Assembly (NCBI RefSeq): GCF_001421785.1
Contig: NZ_LMLB01000001.1
Span: 1,846,968 to 1,910,967 of the forward strand
From: Sphingomonas sp. Leaf33
GTDB taxonomy: Bacteria; Pseudomonadota; Alphaproteobacteria; Sphingomonadales; Sphingomonadaceae
Length of the DNA stretch: 64,000 bases
Direction of reading: 5' to 3'
The position numbers and the translations under genes were made by a program. The notes beneath the pieces were generated by a model that worked only from the letters and a program-made list of their open reading frames with translations, was not told where the DNA came from and searched no databases. Positions 45,118 through 53,848 of this stretch are shown piece by piece (position 1 is the first letter of the stretch; the number at the start of each line of letters is the position of its first letter).

Positions 45118-46053
45118 TCAGGCCGCGGCGGCGAGGGCTCCGGGACGGACGCGCGCGATCAACTGCGCCAGCTCGTCGTGCTCGGCTGGCGTCATGTCGG
45201 TCAGCGGGGTCCGCACCGCACCGGCGTCGCGCCCGACGATCCGGCATCCCGCCTTCACGATCGAGACGGCATAGCCCGCCCCGCGGTTGCGCAGCGCGAT
45301 GTAAGGCAGGACGAACGCCTTCAGCTGGGCGAGCACCTCGGCACGATCGTCGGCGCGGACAGCCTTGTAGAACGCCAGCGCCCATTCGGGCAGGAAGTTG
45401 AAGATCGCCGAGGAATAGGTCGTGACGCCCATCGTCAGGTACGGCACGGCAAAGGTTTCCGCGGTCGGCAGGCCGCCGATATAGGTCAGCCGGTCCCCCA
45501 TGCGGGCATAGATGCGCGTCATCAGCTCGATATCGCCGACCCCGTCCTTATATCCGACCAGGTTCGGGTTGCGGTCGCACAGCCACGCCAGCGTGTCGTC
45601 GTTCACCACCGCATTGTCGCGATTGTAGACGATGACGCCCAGGCCGGTCGCGCGGCACACAGCCTCGATATGCGCGGCCAACCCCTCCTGCTTCGCGCCC
45701 ACCAGATAGGGCGGCAGCAGCAGCAGCCCGTCGGCCCCCGCACGCTCCGCCCCACGCGCGATGTCGCAGGCGATGGCGGTGCCGTAACCGCAGCCGGAGA
45801 TGACCGGCAGGCGTCCGGCAGCTTCCTTGACGGCCGCGCCGACGACCGTCTCGACTTCGCCCGGGGTCAACGAAAAGAATTCGCCCGTGCCGCCGGCTGC
45901 GAACAGGCCGGTCAATTCATGCCCCAGCATCCAGGCGCAATGTTCGCGGTACGGACCTTCGTCGAACCCGCCCGAGGCATCGAAATGCGTGACGGGAAAC
46001 GACAGCAGGCCGCCCCCGAGGGTCTTTGCCATCTGGACTGGACCTAGGCTCAC
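45118..46053 (-). CDS. kdgD: 5-dehydro-4-deoxyglucarate dehydratase
   Basis: Converts 5-dehydro-4-deoxy-D-glucarate to 2,5-dioxopentanoate (alpha-ketoglutarate semialdehyde), water and CO2, a step of glucarate/galactarate breakdown. DapA/NAL-family TIM barrel of 311 residues. Schiff-base Lys169 lies in [13 protein letters not shown], the Tyr in [11 protein letters not shown], and the GTGEF segment in [15 protein letters not shown]. The GTG at 46053 is preferred because GGGAGA stands six bases ahead; an ATG 21 bases downstream is the alternative. The enzyme that makes its substrate (glucarate or galactarate dehydratase) is not in the window. The 234-base gap upstream has a hairpin (about 46099-46127, CCCCGC...GCGGGG with inner CCGGAC/TCCGG). 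Confidence 0.9.
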   Translation of the reverse strand: MSLGPVQMAKTLGGGLLSFPVTHFDASGGFDEGPYREHCAWMLGHELTGLFAAGGTGEFFSLTPGEVETVVGAAVKEAAGRLPVISGCGYGTAIACDIARGAERAGADGLLLLPPYLVGAKQEGLAAHIEAVCRATGLGVIVYNRDNAVVNDDTLAWLCDRNPNLVGYKDGVGDIELMTRIYARMGDRLTYIGGLPTAETFAVPYLTMGVTTYSSAIFNFLPEWALAFYKAVRADDRAEVLAQLKAFVLPYIALRNRGAGYAVSIVKAGCRIVGRDAGAVRTPLTDMTPAEHDELAQLIARVRPGALAAAA

Positions 46054-46287
46054 GCATTCTCTCCCGACGACAACGATCGATGCTTATCGTATCTGCATCC
46101 CCGCAATATCCGGACTGTCCGGCGGGGTCCAAACCAAAGCCGTCATCGATCGATGCACAGCTTAGCTGGAACGACGCGTTGGCGCAGACCGCCTGTGCGC
46201 CGTTGCCATCACTCGGACGCGACCGCATGGTCCCGCGGCGCCGGTTGCAGGGGCGGCAGTGATTCGATTCTGGGGACGTGCCGACCG

Positions 46288-47349
46288 ATGAAAACCTACG
46301 CGATCTACGCCCTCCGGGTCGTGGCGGCCCTGCTGATCCTGGTCACCGGACTGAGCATCGTCGAATCCAACGAATGGTGGATCCGGATCTGGGACTTCCC
46401 GCGCGCGCAGATTTTGGGCGGGCTGATCGTGGCGGGCGGACTGTCGCTGTGGCTGGACCGGCGCGCATGGCGCTGGCTTGGGCTCGGCTGCGCGCTTGCA
46501 TCGGCGTGGCAGCTCTACCGCATCTTTCCCTACACACCGCTCGCGCCGACCGAACTCGCCTTTGCCGACGACGTGTCGGCCAGGGACGGGCAATGTTTCA
46601 GCGTGCTGTCGCTCAACGTCCTTCAGACCAACCGCGACTATGATCGCACCGCGCGGCTGATCGACCGGGTCCGTCCCGACATCCTGCTGCTGATGGAAAC
46701 CGATGCACGGTGGGCGCAGGCACTTGCGCCGCAGTTGCGCCGCTACCCGCACCGGATCGACCGGCCGCTCGACAACACCTACGGCATCCTGTTTGCCACG
46801 CGCTTGCCGATGCAGTCCGGCCGGGTCGAAACGATCGCAGAAAGGGACACGCCGTCGATCGATGCGGTGCTGTCGGCAGGCACGCCGTTCCGCATCATCG
46901 CCCTGCATCCCCGCCCGCCGCTGCCCGGACAGGACACCCACGCCCGCGATGCCGAGATCGCCATCGCCGCGCGTCGCGCCGCACGTACCCGGATACCGGT
47001 ATTGGCGATGGGAGATTTCAACGACGTCGCCTGGTCGCACACCTCGCGGCTGTTCAAGCGCGTGGGCGGCTATCTCGACGCGCGGATCGGCCGCGGGACC
47101 TATGCGACCTTCCCTGCGCACGTGCCGTTGCTCGGCTGGCCGCTCGATCATCTGTTCGTGACGCCGGAGTTCCGCGTGCGCACGCTGGACGTGCTGGAAG
47201 ACGTCGGATCGGATCATCTGCCGATCCACGCGCGTGTGTGCCTGACGGGAGCCGCCACGCCCGGCGGCGCGCCAGACCCCGCGTCGAAGGAGGACCGGCG
47301 CGACGTGAAGGAAATCCTGCAGGAATATCGAGACGAGCGGACGGAGTGA
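46288..47349 (+). CDS. EEP-family membrane-anchored phosphodiesterase (YafD-like)
   Basis: 353 residues from the ATG at 46288. Three membrane segments at the N-terminus (YALRVVAALLILVTGLSIVE, ILGGLIVAGGLSLWL, LGLGCALASAWQLYRIF) are followed by an endonuclease/exonuclease/phosphatase domain. Its motifs are SVLSLNVLQTNRD (Asn), ILLLMETDARW (Glu), VLAMGDFNDVAWS (Asp-Asn) and GSDHLPI (Asp-His), all intact. It may hydrolyse phosphodiesters of lipids or nucleotides on the periplasmic side; the true substrate is unknown. GGGGA stands before the start. It is not obviously part of either neighbouring locus. Confidence 0.87.
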   Translation: MKTYAIYALRVVAALLILVTGLSIVESNEWWIRIWDFPRAQILGGLIVAGGLSLWLDRRAWRWLGLGCALASAWQLYRIFPYTPLAPTELAFADDVSARDGQCFSVLSLNVLQTNRDYDRTARLIDRVRPDILLLMETDARWAQALAPQLRRYPHRIDRPLDNTYGILFATRLPMQSGRVETIAERDTPSIDAVLSAGTPFRIIALHPRPPLPGQDTHARDAEIAIAARRAARTRIPVLAMGDFNDVAWSHTSRLFKRVGGYLDARIGRGTYATFPAHVPLLGWPLDHLFVTPEFRVRTLDVLEDVGSDHLPIHARVCLTGAATPGGAPDPASKEDRRDVKEILQEYRDERTE

Positions 47350-47361
47350 CGGCGTCAAGGC

Positions 47362-47388
47362 GATAACGATTTGCAATTGCGTTGACTC
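47362..47388 (+). promoter_or_regulatory. Putative Fur-type operator before the siderophore receptor
   Basis: AACGATTTGCAATTGCGTT (47365-47383) has ends AACG/CGTT and a centre TTGCAATTGC that is nearly self-complementary, close to the TGCAA-rich Fur/Irr boxes of alphaproteobacteria. A second half-like element, CTCGCAATAGCGA, follows near 47398-47410. It lies about 50-70 bases before the receptor start, where a promoter is expected. Confidence 0.45.
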
Positions 47389-47433
47389 TGCGATCGACTC
47401 GCAATAGCGAGCACGGCGAAGGGGATCACGTCC

Positions 47434-49806
47434 ATGCACACCTATCTCGCGCTCGGCTGCGTCGGCTTTCTGGCGACCGCGCCCGCCGTCGCTGCCACGA
47501 CCGATGATCCGATCCCGGCCGCTACCGCGCAGACCGCGACCGGCATCCGCGACGTGATCGTGACCGGGCAGAAGACGGGCAAGCCGCTCGGCGTCGAAAG
47601 CCCGAAGGCGACCGCGGCCATCCTCGACACGCCGCAGACGATCACCGTCGTCAGCGAACAGACCATCCGCAAGCAGAACCTCCAGACGCTGCGCGACGTG
47701 CTCCAGACGATACCGGGCATCACCTTCGGTGCCGGCGAAGGCGGTGGCGGGTATGGCGATTCGATCAACCTGCGCGGCTATTCGGCCAGCACCGACGTCA
47801 CCATCGACGGTGTCCGCGACAGCGCCCAGTACAGCCGGACCGACCCGTTCAACCTGCAGCAGGTCGAGGTCTACAATGGCGCGAACAGCGTCTTCAACGG
47901 ATCGGGCAGCGTCGGGGGTACGATCAACCTGGTCAGCAAGGTGCCGACGCCCGAGACGCTGACGATCGTCCAGGGCGCGGTTGGGACGGATCGCTACTGG
48001 CGCGGTGCGATCGACAGCAACGTCCGTGTGAACGACCTGATCGCCGTCCGCCTGAACGCCGCCTACCACCACAACGACGTACCCGGTCGCGATGTCGAAC
48101 GCTTCAAGCGTTGGGGTGTGGCGCCGTCGGTCACGATCGGCATCGCCGGGCCGACCAGCCTGACGCTCGCCTATGTCCACCAGGAGGATCGCAACACGCC
48201 GATCTACGGCGTGCCGTATTTCGACAACGGCCTGCTCGACGGGTTCGCACCCGACTTCGATCGCAGCGCATATTACGGCATCGTCAATCTCGACCGCCAG
48301 GACATCACCGTCGATCGCCTGACCGCCACCTTCCGCCACGATTTCGGCGGCGGCACCAGCGTGCGCAACCTCAGCCGCTGGCAGCGCGTCGGGCAGTCGA
48401 GCGTTACCTCGGCACCCCAAGGCCTGTTCTGCCTCGCCTCGACCGGCCGCCAGCCGGTGACCGCAACGCCCGGCGCCACGATCGGCGCGGCCTGCCCGGC
48501 GACTGTCCCGCCCGGTTTTTACCTGCCGTCCGGGCCGCGCGGCCTGGTTCGCGACCAGGAGAATCAGCTGCTCTACAACCAGACCGACCTGCGGCTGGAA
48601 CGCGGTGCGAAGGGCGCCTTGCGCAACGTGCTGAACGTCGGTCTGTCGGGCACGATCGAGGATTATGCGCTGCGCCAGGGATCGCTGCTGCGCACGGCGG
48701 CCGGCGTCGCGGTGTCGCCGCTGCCGCTCATCAGCATCGCCGATCCCGACACCACCTACACCGGCCCGGTCAACGACATCACCACGGCGATCTCGCGGGG
48801 CGAGACGCAAAATATTGCGCTCTACGCCTTCGATACGCTGGAGCTGAACCGTTTCGTCGAACTGAACGGCGGCGTCCGCTGGGAGCACCAGAAGGCGACG
48901 TTCCGCAGCGTCCCCCTGCTGCTCGTCCCACCGGGCACCACGGCGTTGACGGCACTCCAGGCGCGACCGCAGACCAGCGACGAACGGTTGTTCTCGTGGC
49001 GGGCGGGCGTCGTCTTCCACCCGGTGCGCGACGTCAGCATCTATGGGGGCTACGGCAACGCGAAGACGCCGTCCTCGGCGACCGTCCGCCTCGGCTGTGG
49101 CGTGCCCGCCAGTGCCACCGCCGCCGATCCGTGTGCGGTGGCGCCCGAGACCGCACGCAATTACGAAGTCGGTGTGAAGGCCGGCGTCTTCAATCGCCGG
49201 CTGGAGCTGACCGCCGCGCTGTTCCGCAACGAACGCACCAACTACCGCGTGCCGTCGAACGACCCGGCGCTGCCCGCCAATCTGCAGGTCCTCGACGGGC
49301 GCAGCCGGGTCGACGGCATCGCACTCGGCGCCTCGGGCACAATTACGACGGGGTGGACGATCTTTGCCAACTACACCTATCTCGACGGGCGGGTGCGCCA
49401 GAGCATTTCCGACCGCGACAAGGCGGCGGGCATCGTCGATCTCCAGGCGGGTCGGCGGCTGGTGCAGACGCCCGAACATTCGGGCAGCCTGTTCACCAGC
49501 TACAAGCTTCCGTTTGGGCTGGAGCTTGGCTACGGCCTCACCTACCAGGGCAGCTTCTCGACCAACGTCCCGGTCGCGGGCACGCTGACGGAGTTCCGGG
49601 CGCCGGACTATCTCATCCACCGCGCCTTTGCCGCCTATACCCTTGCCGCGCGCTGGACGGTGCAGCTGAACGTCCAGAACCTGACCGACGAGAAATACGT
49701 CACCGGCGTCCGCAACAACGTCAGCACGACGAGCGGCGTCACCGGCGGCTGGGCGACCCCAGGCGATCGCCGGCAGGCGACGCTCAGTCTGTTCCACAAT
49801 TTCTGA
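47434..49806 (+). CDS. TonB-dependent siderophore receptor, catecholate (Fiu/BfrD) type
   Basis: Outer-membrane receptor of 790 residues. Signal MHTYLALGCVGFLATAPAVA; TonB-box region IRDVIVTGQKTGKPLGVESP; plug with DTPQTITVVSEQTIRKQNLQ, TIPGITFGAGEGGGGYGDSI and INLRGYSASTDVTIDGVRDS, then FNLQQVEVYNGANSVFNGSG. These match the Fiu/BfrD group that takes up ferric catecholates and monomeric phenolates. The barrel ends DRRQATLSLFHNF. AAGGGG lies before the ATG. A PiuC-type dioxygenase follows 18 bases later, the usual partner of Fiu-type receptors, and four redox genes follow that. A Fur-like site lies upstream. Confidence 0.95.
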   Translation: MHTYLALGCVGFLATAPAVAATTDDPIPAATAQTATGIRDVIVTGQKTGKPLGVESPKATAAILDTPQTITVVSEQTIRKQNLQTLRDVLQTIPGITFGAGEGGGGYGDSINLRGYSASTDVTIDGVRDSAQYSRTDPFNLQQVEVYNGANSVFNGSGSVGGTINLVSKVPTPETLTIVQGAVGTDRYWRGAIDSNVRVNDLIAVRLNAAYHHNDVPGRDVERFKRWGVAPSVTIGIAGPTSLTLAYVHQEDRNTPIYGVPYFDNGLLDGFAPDFDRSAYYGIVNLDRQDITVDRLTATFRHDFGGGTSVRNLSRWQRVGQSSVTSAPQGLFCLASTGRQPVTATPGATIGAACPATVPPGFYLPSGPRGLVRDQENQLLYNQTDLRLERGAKGALRNVLNVGLSGTIEDYALRQGSLLRTAAGVAVSPLPLISIADPDTTYTGPVNDITTAISRGETQNIALYAFDTLELNRFVELNGGVRWEHQKATFRSVPLLLVPPGTTALTALQARPQTSDERLFSWRAGVVFHPVRDVSIYGGYGNAKTPSSATVRLGCGVPASATAADPCAVAPETARNYEVGVKAGVFNRRLELTAALFRNERTNYRVPSNDPALPANLQVLDGRSRVDGIALGASGTITTGWTIFANYTYLDGRVRQSISDRDKAAGIVDLQAGRRLVQTPEHSGSLFTSYKLPFGLELGYGLTYQGSFSTNVPVAGTLTEFRAPDYLIHRAFAAYTLAARWTVQLNVQNLTDEKYVTGVRNNVSTTSGVTGGWATPGDRRQATLSLFHNF

Positions 49807-49824
49807 TCTGCTAGGCCCTTTCAG

Positions 49825-50508
49825 ATGCTGCTGACCCTGCCCTCCCTTCTCGATCCCGCCAGCGTCGCACGCGTGCGGCGCGTGATCGATGCGGGCGACT
49901 GGTGGGACGGCAACGCGACCTCCGGTCCGCAGGCAGCGCTGGCCAAGCGCAACGACCAATTGGCCGAGGACGCGGCGGCGACCGTGGAGGCGGGCGGACT
50001 TGTGCTCGATGCGCTCGGCCGATCGCCGACTTTCATCGCCGCCGCACTCCCGCTCAAGATCTTTCCGCCGCTGTTCAATCGCTACGCTGGCGGACAGGCG
50101 TTCGACGCGCATGTCGACAATGCGATCCGGCTGAAGCGCGGTACCGACTTTCGCCTGCGCAGCGACCTGTCGTGCACGCTCTTCCTGGAAGACCCAGGCG
50201 CCTATGACGGCGGCGAGCTGGTGGTCGAGGATCTGTTCGGCGAACAACGCGTGAAGCTGGCGGCCGGCGACGCCGTGCTCTATCCCGCATCCAGCCTGCA
50301 CCGTGTCGAGCCGGTGACGCGGGGGACGCGGGTCGCCTGCTTCTTCTGGGTCCAGTCGATGGTCCGCGACGACGGCGCGCGCCGCATCCTGTTCGACCTC
50401 GATCGCGCGGTGCAGCGCGTCGCCGTCACGCAAGGTGCGGGCGATCGAGCAACGGTCGAACTGACCGGCGTCTATCACAACCTTCTGCGTCGCTGGGCCG
50501 ACGCATGA
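49825..50508 (+). CDS. PKHD-type Fe(II)/2-oxoglutarate dioxygenase (PiuC/YbiX)
   Basis: 227 residues. The double-stranded beta-helix core has the iron ligands in [12 protein letters not shown] (H-x-D) and the distal His in [14 protein letters not shown], whose Arg binds 2-oxoglutarate. The start [20 protein letters not shown] and the [21 protein letters not shown] strand (here [20 protein letters not shown]) are family traits. Its gene follows the Fiu-type receptor in many iron-regulated operons, where it is thought to modify the siderophore or receptor; the exact reaction is not settled. The stop overlaps the PepSY gene start by four bases. Confidence 0.93.
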   Translation: MLLTLPSLLDPASVARVRRVIDAGDWWDGNATSGPQAALAKRNDQLAEDAAATVEAGGLVLDALGRSPTFIAAALPLKIFPPLFNRYAGGQAFDAHVDNAIRLKRGTDFRLRSDLSCTLFLEDPGAYDGGELVVEDLFGEQRVKLAAGDAVLYPASSLHRVEPVTRGTRVACFFWVQSMVRDDGARRILFDLDRAVQRVAVTQGAGDRATVELTGVYHNLLRRWADA

Positions 50509-51131
50509 CGACCCCCGCGAAGCCGAAGCGCCGCTGGCGCAGCTGGTATCTGAAGCAGCTCCACACCTGGCACTGGGTCAGCGCGGCGATCTCGCTGGTC
50601 GCCATGCTGCTGTTCTCGGTCACCGGCATCACGCTGAACCACGCCGCGACCATCTCGGCCACGCCGGAGACGGTCGAACGTCAGGGTACCCTGCCTCCGT
50701 CGCTGTTGCGGCAACTGGGGGGCAAGTCCGGCGACGCGCCGCTGCCGGCGGCGGTGGCCGACGCGGTTGAGGCCGCGGTCAAGCTCGACGCACAGGGGAA
50801 GCCCGGCGAATGGTCGGACAGCGACGTCTATGTCGCCCTGCCCCGCCCCGGTGGCGACGGTTGGGTGTCGATCGACCGCGCATCCGGCGCGATCACCGCG
50901 GAGGTCACCGATCGCGGCTGGATCAGCTACCTGAACGACCTGCACAAGGGCCGCAATTCGGGCGCCGCCTGGTTCTGGTTCATCGACATCTTTGCCGCCG
51001 CCTGCATTCTCTTCACGCTGACCGGGCTCTTGCTGCTCCAGCTTCACGCCCGCCATCGCCCGAGCACCTGGCCGATCGTCGCCGCAGGTCTCGCGCTGCC
51101 TGCTCTCATCGCCATTTTCCTGATCCACTGA
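50505..51131 (+). CDS. PepSY-associated membrane protein
   Basis: 208 residues. A basic N-terminus ([20 protein letters not shown]) carries two His (LHTWHW) next to the first membrane helix ([20 protein letters not shown]), a heme- or metal-ligand arrangement seen in PepSY-TM proteins. A periplasmic PepSY-like domain (about 70-150) with [20 protein letters not shown] follows, then [20 protein letters not shown] and two helices at the C-terminus. Such proteins move electrons across the membrane in iron-reduction systems. The ATG overlaps the piuC stop (ATGA). Confidence 0.88.
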   Translation: MTTPAKPKRRWRSWYLKQLHTWHWVSAAISLVAMLLFSVTGITLNHAATISATPETVERQGTLPPSLLRQLGGKSGDAPLPAAVADAVEAAVKLDAQGKPGEWSDSDVYVALPRPGGDGWVSIDRASGAITAEVTDRGWISYLNDLHKGRNSGAAWFWFIDIFAAACILFTLTGLLLLQLHARHRPSTWPIVAAGLALPALIAIFLIH

Positions 51132-51143
51132 AGGGACCCGCCC

Positions 51144-51623
51144 ATGCACCTCGCCTCCCCCGTCCTTCTCGCCGGCGTGCTGGCTGCACCCGCGACCGCG
51201 GGCACAGTCAGCGTCACCATCCCGCGGCTGACCGTCGCCGAATATCACCGTCCCTACGTTGCGATCTGGATCGAGCCGGCCGGCGGCGGCGCGGCACGGA
51301 CGCTGGCGGTGTGGTACGACATCAAGAAGGGCGGGAACGAGCCCGGCACCAAATGGCTCGCCGATCTGCGCGCCTGGTGGCGCAAGGGCGGCCGCAGCCT
51401 TCAGATGCCGGCAAACGGCATCAGCGGCGCGACCCGCGCGCCGGGCACCCACAGTATCCCGCTGCCCGCCGACCTGAAACCCGGTGCGTACACGCTGAAC
51501 GTCGAGGCCGCGCGCGAAACCGGCGGGCGCGAACTGGTGCAGGTGCCACTGACCATACCGACCAAAGCAGCGCGCGCGACCGGCAGCCACGAGCTCGGCG
51601 CCTTCGTCCTCTCGCCCCGCTGA
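51144..51623 (+). CDS. DUF2271 periplasmic protein with S-G-A-T flavinylation-type motif
   Basis: 159 residues. The signal is MHLASPVLLAGVLAAPATAG. The DUF2271 body has VTIPRLTVAEYHRPYVAIWI, WYDIKKGGNEPGTKWLADLR and the motif NGISGATRAPG, with Ser94-Gly95-Ala96-Thr97. S-G-A-T/S is the site at which ApbE enzymes attach FMN to threonine (as in NqrC and RnfG), and an ApbE gene lies 900 bases downstream, so Thr97 is the likely FMN site. It would be the periplasmic flavoprotein electron carrier of the system. It begins 12 bases after the PepSY gene. Confidence 0.88.
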   Translation: MHLASPVLLAGVLAAPATAGTVSVTIPRLTVAEYHRPYVAIWIEPAGGGAARTLAVWYDIKKGGNEPGTKWLADLRAWWRKGGRSLQMPANGISGATRAPGTHSIPLPADLKPGAYTLNVEAARETGGRELVQVPLTIPTKAARATGSHELGAFVLSPR

Positions 51624-51657
51624 CACTTCCCTTCGTGATCGCAAGGAACCGCCACTG

Positions 51658-52500
51658 ATGAAGACGCGCCTTACCCAACTGCTCGTCGCCGCCGCCCTGC
51701 TGTCGGCGCCCGCGGCGCTCTCCGCCCACCGCCTCTGGCTGCTGCCGTCGGGTACGATCTTTTCCGGCACCGACAGCTGGGTGACGGTCGACATGGCCGC
51801 GTCGAACGACCTGTTCTACGCCGACCACCAACCCGGTCGGCTGGACGGCCTGAAGGTCTGGCAGCCCGACGGGACGCCCGGTCGCGTGCAGAACGGCGCC
51901 ACCGGTCGCTATCGCTCGGTCTTCGACGTCCAGCTCGACAGGCCCGGCACTTGGAAGATCGGGACCGAGACCGCTGCGCTGATGGGCAGCTTCAAGGTCG
52001 ACGGTGTCGAAAAGCGCATCGGCGGGCGCCCGGCGATGGGCCCGGACGGCCAGCGCGTCGCGCCGCTGACCGTCGCCGACATTCCGGCCAACGCGACAGA
52101 AGTTCAGCTCACCGACGTCAGCGGGCGCAACGAGATTTTCGTGACCGCCGGCGCGCCGACCCGCACCGTCCTAAAGCCATCGGGCAAGGGCCTGGAAATC
52201 GACGCGATCACGCATCCGGACGAATTGGTCGCCGGCGAACCCGCCAAGTTCCGGTTCCTCGTCGACGGCACCCCCGCGGCGGGCCTTAAGGTGACGGTCG
52301 TCCCCGGCGGCAAGCGCTACCGCGATGCCGAGGGTGCGCGAGAGCTGACCACCGGCGCCGACGGGGTGCTCTCGGTCGATTGGCCGGCCGCCGGCATGTA
52401 CTGGCTGAACGCGACGTATCAGGACGCCAAGGTGACCGCCTCGCGCGCGACCGGGCGGCGGATGAGCTACACGACCACGCTGGAGGTCATGACGCCCTGA
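51658..52500 (+). CDS. DUF4198 periplasmic protein
   Basis: 280 residues. Signal peptide MKTRLTQLLVAAALLSAPAA ending at LSAHRLWLLPSG, where the His right after cleavage is the conserved first residue of DUF4198 (often a metal ligand, H-x-x-W/L). The body is two Ig-like beta domains: VTVDMAASNDLFYADHQPGR, then FKVDGVEKRIGGRP and a second domain (about 175-280) with DELVAGEPAKFRFLVDGTPA and TYQDAKVTASRATGRRMSYT. Function is unknown; members are usually found beside metal uptake genes. It lies between the DUF2271 and ApbE genes of the same operon. Confidence 0.85.
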   Translation: MKTRLTQLLVAAALLSAPAALSAHRLWLLPSGTIFSGTDSWVTVDMAASNDLFYADHQPGRLDGLKVWQPDGTPGRVQNGATGRYRSVFDVQLDRPGTWKIGTETAALMGSFKVDGVEKRIGGRPAMGPDGQRVAPLTVADIPANATEVQLTDVSGRNEIFVTAGAPTRTVLKPSGKGLEIDAITHPDELVAGEPAKFRFLVDGTPAAGLKVTVVPGGKRYRDAEGARELTTGADGVLSVDWPAAGMYWLNATYQDAKVTASRATGRRMSYTTTLEVMTP

Positions 52501-52514
52501 CCCCGCGGATCGCC

Positions 52515-53462
52515 TTGCCCGACACGGTCGACTCGGCTGCCTTTGCCGGGCTCGATCGTACCGCGCCGATCGTCGAACTCGGTGGTCCGACGATGGGGAC
52601 GACGTGGCGCGTGCTGTACGCCGGACACGCGCCCGCCGACGACGTCGGTGGAGGGATCGAGGCGGTGCTTGCGTCGCTCGTCGGACAGATGAGCCACTGG
52701 GCGCCGGACTCGCTGCTTTGTCGCTTCAACCGCGCCGCGGCGGGCGATCGGGTCCCGCTTCCACCTGACTTTGCAGCGGTGATCGACACGGCGCTGCGGG
52801 TCGCAGCGGCGAGTGACGGCGCGTTCGATCCGGCGGTTGGCGCACTGGTCGACCTGTGGGGCCATGGGCCACCCGGACCGATGCCACAGCCGGATGACGA
52901 CGCCATCGCCCGCGCGAGAGCGGTATCGGGGTGGCGCCGACTACGCTGGAACCCGGCGACGCAGCGATTGCGCCAGCCAGGCGGCCTTGCCCTCGACCTG
53001 TCCGGCATCGCAAAGGGCTATGCCGCCGACGCCGTCGCGGATCACCTGGCGGCGCGCGGTATCGCCAATGCGCTGGTCGAGGTCGGCGGGGAACTGGTCG
53101 GCCGTGGCGTCCGGCCGGACGGCGAGCCTTGGTGGGTCGACCTGGAAACGCCGACGGACTGCAGGTTGCCGCCCCTGCGGATCGCTCTCCACGGGCTCGC
53201 GGTCGCCACCTCCGGCAGTTATGTCCGCGGCGACCACACGCTCGACCCGCGGAGGGGGCGCCCGGCGGCCAATGGCGTCCTGTCGGTCAGCGTCATCGCC
53301 GGAAGCGCAATGCTCGCCGACGCGCTCGCGACCGCGTTGACGGTCTGCTATCCCGAAACCGCGCCCGGAGGAATGCGCGTCGCCGCGCGCATCATCGTCC
53401 GCGATGGCGCAGGCTTTCGCGAAATCCTGACCCCTGCGTTCTCGGACATGCTGGTCGCGTGA
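52515..53462 (+). CDS. apbE: FAD:protein FMN transferase
   Basis: Attaches FMN by a phosphoester to a threonine of a periplasmic target. Core motifs are present: GPTMGTTWRVLYAG (start of fold), MSHWAPDSLLCRFNRA, FDPAVGALVDLWGHGP, the FAD site LDLSGIAKGYAADAV and LVEVGGELVGRG, ATSGSYVRGDHTLDPRRGRP, and the metal-binding SVIAGSAMLADALATAL. Only a TTG (52515) is available close to the fold start; it gives 315 residues without a signal peptide, so export is not obvious and the start is uncertain. An open frame from 52380 lies inside the DUF4198 gene. The likely target is Thr97 of the DUF2271 protein. Confidence 0.9.
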   Translation: MPDTVDSAAFAGLDRTAPIVELGGPTMGTTWRVLYAGHAPADDVGGGIEAVLASLVGQMSHWAPDSLLCRFNRAAAGDRVPLPPDFAAVIDTALRVAAASDGAFDPAVGALVDLWGHGPPGPMPQPDDDAIARARAVSGWRRLRWNPATQRLRQPGGLALDLSGIAKGYAADAVADHLAARGIANALVEVGGELVGRGVRPDGEPWWVDLETPTDCRLPPLRIALHGLAVATSGSYVRGDHTLDPRRGRPAANGVLSVSVIAGSAMLADALATALTVCYPETAPGGMRVAARIIVRDGAGFREILTPAFSDMLVA

Positions 53463-53567
53463 TCGCCAGTCTCCGGCAAAGCGAGGCATCGCCGCAGAAC
53501 CGCACCGCCAACGCTCGCCGTACAGATGGCGGCCGAGACCCGTTTAATTGAGCTTCAGAGGAAAAGG

Positions 53568-53643
<76 letters not shown>

Positions 53644-53848
53644 ACACTGATCGGATTGGTAGGCGACCGCTGCGGGCCGCGTCCCGATCGGGAGGGCGCC
53701 CAATATCATCGATCGCGCGGCGTGCAAGCGGTTTGTTTGTCGCCCCCGCGATTTTTTCATCGCGGCACCTCGGATGCCGCCATTGATTGTCGCGCCCCCG
53801 CAACCGGTGTACGGGCGCGGCGACTCACCTCACCCAGGAGAAACGCCC

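Noticed and set aside
46162..50478. A 1438-codon open frame on the minus strand across the EEP, siderophore-receptor and piuC genes
   Set aside because: It lies antisense to three well-supported genes, is rich in Arg, Asp, Ala and Gly without any domain pattern, and is the expected result of the high GC third-position bias on the other strand.
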